Below are positions 5,701 to 8,942 of a stretch of 8,942 nt of DNA, one piece after another. The DNA is taken from positions 1 through 8,942 of the forward strand of contig JAAYHO010000268.1 of NCBI GenBank assembly GCA_012735335.1, in the 5' to 3' direction. The DNA comes from Gammaproteobacteria bacterium. Lineage in GTDB: Bacteria > Pseudomonadota > Gammaproteobacteria > Pseudomonadales > Pseudomonadaceae. The notes under the pieces were generated by a model that saw only the letters and a program-made list of their open reading frames with translations, searched no databases and was not told the origin of the DNA. Numbering within the stretch: position 1 is the stretch's first letter; the number at the start of each line of letters is the position of its first letter. A program made the position numbers and the translations under genes.

Positions 5701-5709
5701 TCGAATAAG
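5701..5709 (+). repeat. Direct repeat copy 2 (TCGAATAAG) before yebC
   Basis: This is the second copy of the nine-base sequence at 5546-5554. It lies 21 bases before the yebC start, between the palindromic element and the ribosome binding site. Confidence 0.35.
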
Positions 5710-5730
5710 TGTGATAAATGGAGAACTTCA

Positions 5731-6477
5731 ATGGCTGGTCATTCCAAATGGGCCAATATCAAGCACCGCAAGGCAGCGCAGGACGCCAAGCGCGGCAAGG
5801 TCTTTACCAAGCTGATCCGCGAGTTGACGGTGGCAGCCAAGCTCGGCGGGCCTGAGCCTGCCGACAACCCGCGGCTGCGCTCGGCGGTGGACAAGGCGCT
5901 GACCGCCAACATGACCCGCGACACCATTGACCGGGCCATTGCCCGGGGTGCCGGCAGTAACGATGCCGACAATATGGAAGAGCTGACCTATGAAGGTTAC
6001 GGTGCCGGGGGCGTGGCGGTTCTTGTTGAAGCCATGACCGACAACCGCAACCGCACGGTTGCCGAGGTGCGTCATGCCTTCAACAAGAGTGGCGGCAACC
6101 TGGGTACCGACGGCTCGGTAGCCTATCTGTTTACCCGTCGGGGTCAGATCAGCTACGCGACTGGTGTCGACGAGGAAGCCTTGATGGATGCGGCGCTGGA
6201 AGCCGGTGCCGAGGACGTGATCAACAATGATGACGGCTCCATCGATGTGCTGACCGCGTTCGAGGATTTTGGCCGGGTCAAGGATGCGCTGGACGAGGCA
6301 GGCTTCACCAGCGAGGAGGCCGAGGTCAGCATGATCCCGTCCACCACCACATCGCTGGATCTGGACACCGCGCAGAAGGTCATCCAGTTGATCGACATGC
6401 TGGAAGACCTGGATGACGTGCAGAACGTCTACTCCAACGCCGACATCCCGGATGATGTGCTGGCGCAGATGGAGTGA
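5731..6477 (+). CDS. yebC: YebC/PmpR family regulator or translation factor
   Basis: The 248-residue cytoplasmic protein is a full-length YebC (TACO1-type) family member. The hallmark N-terminus [18 protein letters not shown] opens a basic helical domain (about 1-75). Further signatures are [10 protein letters not shown] (87-96), [12 protein letters not shown] (103-114) and [14 protein letters not shown] (121-134), followed by an acidic C-terminal region. The family was described as DNA-binding regulators: PmpR, its P. aeruginosa counterpart PA0964, represses the PQS regulator pqsR. More recent work assigns members a role in relieving ribosome stalling at proline stretches. Sequence alone does not decide between these. 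GGAGA six bases before the ATG fixes the start. A clear terminator follows the stop, so ruvC downstream need not be co-transcribed, although yebC-ruvC adjacency is widely conserved. Confidence 0.95.
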   Translation: MAGHSKWANIKHRKAAQDAKRGKVFTKLIRELTVAAKLGGPEPADNPRLRSAVDKALTANMTRDTIDRAIARGAGSNDADNMEELTYEGYGAGGVAVLVEAMTDNRNRTVAEVRHAFNKSGGNLGTDGSVAYLFTRRGQISYATGVDEEALMDAALEAGAEDVINNDDGSIDVLTAFEDFGRVKDALDEAGFTSEEAEVSMIPSTTTSLDLDTAQKVIQLIDMLEDLDDVQNVYSNADIPDDVLAQME

Positions 6478-6501
6478 GTGCTATAGTCGCAGCACGCACT
6501 G

Positions 6502-6529
6502 AAAGGGAGGCGCTGCCTCCCTTTTGCTT
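6502..6529 (+). terminator. Intrinsic terminator after yebC
   Basis: AAAGGGAGGC (6502-6511) pairs with GCCTCCCTTT (6515-6524) around a GCT loop and is followed by T-rich TGCTT. The seven-pair GC core extended by A-T pairs, with the TTTT run, is a textbook bidirectional-looking terminator. It ends 25 bases before ruvC, leaving little room for a separate ruvC promoter, so partial read-through is likely. Confidence 0.82.
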
Positions 6530-6553
6530 GTCAGCTACAGGAAGACTGCACCC

Positions 6554-7081
6554 ATGGCGTTGATTCTCGGCATCGACCCCGGCTCCCGAATCACCGGTTT
6601 TGGCATTGTCCGGGACGGGCGCAATGGTTGCGAGTACGTTACCTCCGGCTGCATCCGGCTGGGCAGTGGCCCCTTTGCCGAACGGCTCAAGCAGATCTTT
6701 GACGGCCTCAGCGAGCTGATCGGTCAGTACCAGCCCGAGGTGCTGAGCATCGAGCAGGTGTTCATGGCGCGTAACCCCGACTCCGCGTTGAAGCTGGGCC
6801 AGGCCCGGGGCGCGGCGATCGTTGCGGCGGTCAATGCCGGACTGCTGGTGCATGAATACAGTGCCCGTCAGGTCAAGCAGGCGGTAGTCGGCACCGGTGC
6901 GGCGGACAAAACCCAGGTGCAGCATATGGTTACCCAGCTGCTCGGCCTGTCCGGTACGCCCCAGGCCGATGCGGCGGATGCCCTGGCCATTGCCCTGTGC
7001 CATGCCCATTCGATTGGACTGAAGCAGCAGATCGGCGGTGGCCTGATCGGGCTGCGCAGCGGACGCATGCGCCGTCGCTGA
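6554..7081 (+). CDS. ruvC: Holliday junction resolvase RuvC
   Basis: RuvC is a dimeric, metal-dependent endonuclease that cuts Holliday junctions symmetrically during recombination repair. The 175-residue product has an RNase H-like fold with all four catalytic acids: Asp8, Glu67, Asp139 and Asp142. LGIDPGSR (5-12) is the signature, and Phe70 matches the aromatic residue that probes the junction. ATG at 6554 gives the usual [10 protein letters not shown] start with AGGAAG nine bases upstream; an earlier in-frame TTG would add ten residues not seen in the family. The C-terminus is unusually basic (GRMRRR). ruvA begins 14 bases after the stop. No LexA-type CTGT-N8-ACAG box is visible upstream. 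Confidence 0.97.
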   Translation: MALILGIDPGSRITGFGIVRDGRNGCEYVTSGCIRLGSGPFAERLKQIFDGLSELIGQYQPEVLSIEQVFMARNPDSALKLGQARGAAIVAAVNAGLLVHEYSARQVKQAVVGTGAADKTQVQHMVTQLLGLSGTPQADAADALAIALCHAHSIGLKQQIGGGLIGLRSGRMRRR

Positions 7082-7095
7082 TAAGGAGATATTGA

Positions 7096-7698
7096 ATGAT
7101 AGGAAGGCTTACCGGCATTCTGCTGGAAAAGCAGCCGCCGCATATCCTGCTGGATGTGAACGGTGTCGGCTACGAGGTCGAAGCGCCCATGAGCACCTTC
7201 TACCGGTTGCCCGCAGCAGGGGAAAAGGCCACGCTGCATACCCATCTGGTGGTGCGTGAGGACGCGCAGCTGCTCTACGCCTTTGCCGACAAGCGTGATC
7301 GCCAGTTGTTTCGCGAGCTGATCCGCTTGAACGGGGTAGGGCCGAAACTGGCCCTGTCGCTGATGTCCGGGCTGGAGGTGGATGAGCTGATTGCTGCGGT
7401 CCAGGCTGAAGACACCAGTGCCCTGACCCGGGTGCCGGGGGTCGGCAAGAAGACCGCCGAGCGCCTGCTGGTCGAGCTCAAGGGCAAGTTCAGCGCCTGG
7501 GAGACCAGTGCCGGAGGCGCTGTGCCGCTGGTCAAGGGCGCGGCAGCTGCCCCGGCATCCAGCAGCGCCGATGCGGTCAGCGCACTCATCGCTCTGGGCT
7601 ACAAGCCGCAGGAAGCCAGTCGCGCGGTCAACGCCATCAAGGAAGACGGCCTGAGCAGTGAAGAGCTGATCCGTCGTGCCTTGAAGGGCATGGGCTGA
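7096..7698 (+). CDS. ruvA: Holliday junction branch migration subunit RuvA
   Basis: RuvA forms tetramers that hold the four-way junction in square-planar form and recruit the RuvB motor. The 200-residue product starts [10 protein letters not shown] and has three domains. An OB-fold (about 1-64) carries the acidic pin residues Glu55-Asp56. Two helix-hairpin-helix motifs follow at NGVGPK (79-84) and VPGVGKK (113-119). After an alanine/serine-rich flexible linker (about 138-157), the RuvB-binding domain (158-200) contains [13 protein letters not shown]. The ribosome binding site AAGGAGAT lies five bases before the ATG. It is tightly linked to ruvC and followed by ruvB after 50 bases. Confidence 0.97.
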   Translation: MIGRLTGILLEKQPPHILLDVNGVGYEVEAPMSTFYRLPAAGEKATLHTHLVVREDAQLLYAFADKRDRQLFRELIRLNGVGPKLALSLMSGLEVDELIAAVQAEDTSALTRVPGVGKKTAERLLVELKGKFSAWETSAGGAVPLVKGAAAAPASSSADAVSALIALGYKPQEASRAVNAIKEDGLSSEELIRRALKGMG

Positions 7699-7748
7699 TA
7701 GGCTCTGAACATTGGCAATCTCAATCTGAACTCTACCCGGGACGCCCG

Positions 7749-8789
7749 ATGCTGGAAGAAGACCGTTTGATCGCTGCCGGGCCCCGGCAGCAGGAAGAAA
7801 TCATCGACCGGGCCATCCGCCCCTACCGGCTGGCCGACTATATAGGTCAACCTGCGGTACGCGAGCAGATGGAGCTGTTCATGGCCGCTGCCCGGGGGCG
7901 TGGCGAGGCGCTGGATCACCTGCTGATCTTCGGTCCGCCGGGGCTGGGCAAGACTACCCTGGCGAATATCGTGGCCCAGGAAATGGGCGTGCAGATAAAG
8001 AGTACGTCGGGGCCGGTACTGGAGCGTGCGGGTGATCTGGCGGCGATGCTGACCAGCCTGGAAGCCGGTGATGTGCTGTTTGTCGACGAGATCCACCGGC
8101 TGTCCCCTGTGGTGGAAGAAATTCTCTATCCGGCGATGGAAGACTACCAGCTGGATATCATGATTGGCGAAGGTCCGGCGGCCCGCTCGATCAAGCTGGA
8201 CCTGCCGCCCTTTACCCTGATCGGCGCCACCACCCGCGCCGGGATGCTGACCAACCCGCTGCGCGACCGCTTCGGTATCGTCCAGCGTCTGGAGTTCTAC
8301 AGCGATGAGGACCTGGCCACCATCGTCTCCCGTTCGGCCGGGATTCTCGGGTTGAAGATTCATCCAGAGGGTGCCTTCGAGATTGCCCGGCGCTCCCGTG
8401 GCACGCCGCGTATCGCCAACCGCCTGCTGCGCCGGGTGCGTGATTTTGCCGAGGTGCGCGGGCAGGGCAGCATTACCCGGGATATCGCCGACCGGGCACT
8501 GGATCTGCTGGATGTGGATGCCCAGGGTTTTGACCATATGGACCGGCGACTGCTGCTGACCATGATCGACAAGTTCGATGGGGGGCCGGTGGGTGTCGAT
8601 AGTCTGGCCGCAGCGATCAGTGAAGAGCGGCACACCATCGAGGACGTGCTGGAGCCCTATCTGATCCAGCAGGGCTTTATCATGCGCACCCCCCGCGGCC
8701 GGGTGGTGACCAGGCATGCCTACCTGCATTTCGGGCTGAATCTGCCGGCGGCGATGGAGCAGCGGGCCGGGGATCTGTTCGATCAATAG
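7749..8789 (+). CDS. ruvB: Holliday junction DNA helicase RuvB
   Basis: RuvB is a hexameric AAA+ ATPase that pumps DNA through the RuvA-bound junction. The 346-residue product is full length. Walker A is GPPGLGKTT (62-70, Lys68, Thr69) and Walker B is VLFVDEIH (109-116, Asp113, Glu114). Sensor 1 lies in LIGATTRAG (157-165), the arginine finger is Arg174 in PLRDRFG (170-176), and sensor 2 is in [13 protein letters not shown] (217-229). A C-terminal winged-helix DNA-binding domain contains [16 protein letters not shown] and RGRVVT. The start MLEEDRLI resembles the P. aeruginosa N-terminus. GGGA six bases upstream is a modest ribosome binding site in the 50-base gap after ruvA, which shows no terminator. 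The C-terminal tail after HFGLNLP is divergent, as usual. Confidence 0.97.
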   Translation: MLEEDRLIAAGPRQQEEIIDRAIRPYRLADYIGQPAVREQMELFMAAARGRGEALDHLLIFGPPGLGKTTLANIVAQEMGVQIKSTSGPVLERAGDLAAMLTSLEAGDVLFVDEIHRLSPVVEEILYPAMEDYQLDIMIGEGPAARSIKLDLPPFTLIGATTRAGMLTNPLRDRFGIVQRLEFYSDEDLATIVSRSAGILGLKIHPEGAFEIARRSRGTPRIANRLLRRVRDFAEVRGQGSITRDIADRALDLLDVDAQGFDHMDRRLLLTMIDKFDGGPVGVDSLAAAISEERHTIEDVLEPYLIQQGFIMRTPRGRVVTRHAYLHFGLNLPAAMEQRAGDLFDQ

Positions 8790-8795
8790 AGGGTA

Positions 8796-8828
8796 TTGCG
8801 GTGCCATGTCCTGATATAAAAATATTTT
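8796..8828 (+). promoter_or_regulatory. Possible promoter of ybgC (tol-pal cluster)
   Basis: TTGCGG (8796-8801) is followed 18 bases later by AAATAT (8820-8825) within an AT-rich patch that also contains TATAAA (8815-8820) and the palindrome AAAATATTTT. Such AT richness stands out in this GC-rich window and suggests a promoter, but the boxes are imperfect. ybgC could also be read through from ruvB. Confidence 0.35.
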
Positions 8829-8851
8829 CCCGATTGGAGACCCTCCCCGCT

Positions 8852-8890
8852 ATGCAAACGACCGAGTTGGCTCTACATTATGCGCGCTGA
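8852..8890 (+). other. Possible 12-codon leader ORF overlapping the ybgC start
   Basis: ATG at 8852 opens MQTTELALHYAR and stops at TGA 8888-8890, overlapping the ybgC ATG (8880) by 11 bases in another frame. GGAGA lies 11 bases before its ATG, whereas ybgC has no evident site of its own. It could be a coupling leader, or a chance ORF. Confidence 0.3.
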
Positions 8891-8942
8891 TACATCCGGG
8901 CAGCCGTTCGAGCTCAGAGCCCGTGTCTACTTTGAGGATACC
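8880..8942 (+). CDS. ybgC: YbgC, tol-pal-associated acyl-CoA thioesterase, partial (cut by window end)
   Basis: Only 21 codons are present. FELRARVYFEDT (10-21) matches the opening of the hot-dog-fold YbgC family, whose proteins continue with D-A-G-G-V-V-Y-H. In E. coli YbgC is a cytoplasmic acyl-CoA thioesterase linked to phospholipid metabolism, encoded first in the tol-pal cluster for envelope integrity. The place after ruvB matches PA0968, followed in Pseudomonas by tolQRAB. No upstream in-frame ATG, GTG or TTG exists before a TAA at 8817-8819, so ATG 8880 is the only usual start. It lacks a clear ribosome binding site. Confidence 0.85.
   Translation, partial: MRADTSGQPFELRARVYFEDT

Noticed and set aside
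6524..6553. TTG start adding ten residues to RuvC
   Set aside because: It lies in the terminator tail, has no ribosome binding site, and RuvC proteins begin at the [14 protein letters not shown] position.
7599..8807. 402-residue ORF antisense to ruvB
   Set aside because: It mirrors a complete RuvB with all motifs, has Gln/His/Arg-rich composition typical of antisense frames in GC-rich DNA, and shows no domain.

Overview
This window reads as a conserved chromosomal core region of a Pseudomonas-type gammaproteobacterium (Pseudomonas or the related Halopseudomonas). The base composition is GC-rich, proteins are close to full length throughout, and the gene order matches, as I remember it, Pseudomonas aeruginosa PA0958 to PA0968: OprD-family porin, HIT protein, slyX, membrane cold-shock protein, dps, aspS, yebC/pmpR, ruvC, ruvA, ruvB, ybgC. 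I see no phage, insertion sequence, CRISPR array, tRNA or rRNA, and no defence or biosynthetic cluster. I found no convincing undescribed multi-gene system; the interest lies in the intergenic DNA and a few protein details.

Layout. Bases 1-9 may be the first three codons of a leftward gene (proS fits). An OprD-family porin gene runs leftward (170-1420) and ends at a strong hairpin terminator. A 266-base divergent spacer with several dyads separates it from a rightward coupled pair, a HIT-family protein (1687-2118) and slyX (from 2118). These converge on a leftward gene for a four-helix membrane protein with a C-terminal cold-shock domain (2341-2931). The leftward dps gene (3072-3542) follows, with its own terminator, a good sigma-70-like promoter and a possible degenerate OxyR site. 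The 235-base dps/aspS spacer is divergent. Rightward aspS (3778-5553) carries residues expected of a non-discriminating AspRS. The 177-base aspS-yebC spacer holds a palindromic dispersed repeat. yebC (5731-6477) ends in an intrinsic terminator, and ruvC-ruvA-ruvB (6554-8789) form the Holliday-junction cluster. The window stops 21 codons into ybgC, the usual first gene of the tol-pal cluster.

How the genes relate. Three functional groups lie side by side: envelope (porin, and ybgC leading to tol-pal), translation (aspS; yebC as a translation or regulatory factor), and genome protection and repair (dps, ruvCAB). RuvA and RuvB drive branch migration of Holliday junctions and RuvC resolves them. 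Strand changes and terminators suggest at least six transcription units: a possible leftward proS, porin, HIT-slyX, membrane cold-shock protein, dps and aspS/yebC/ruvCAB/ybgC, with further breaks inside the last group.
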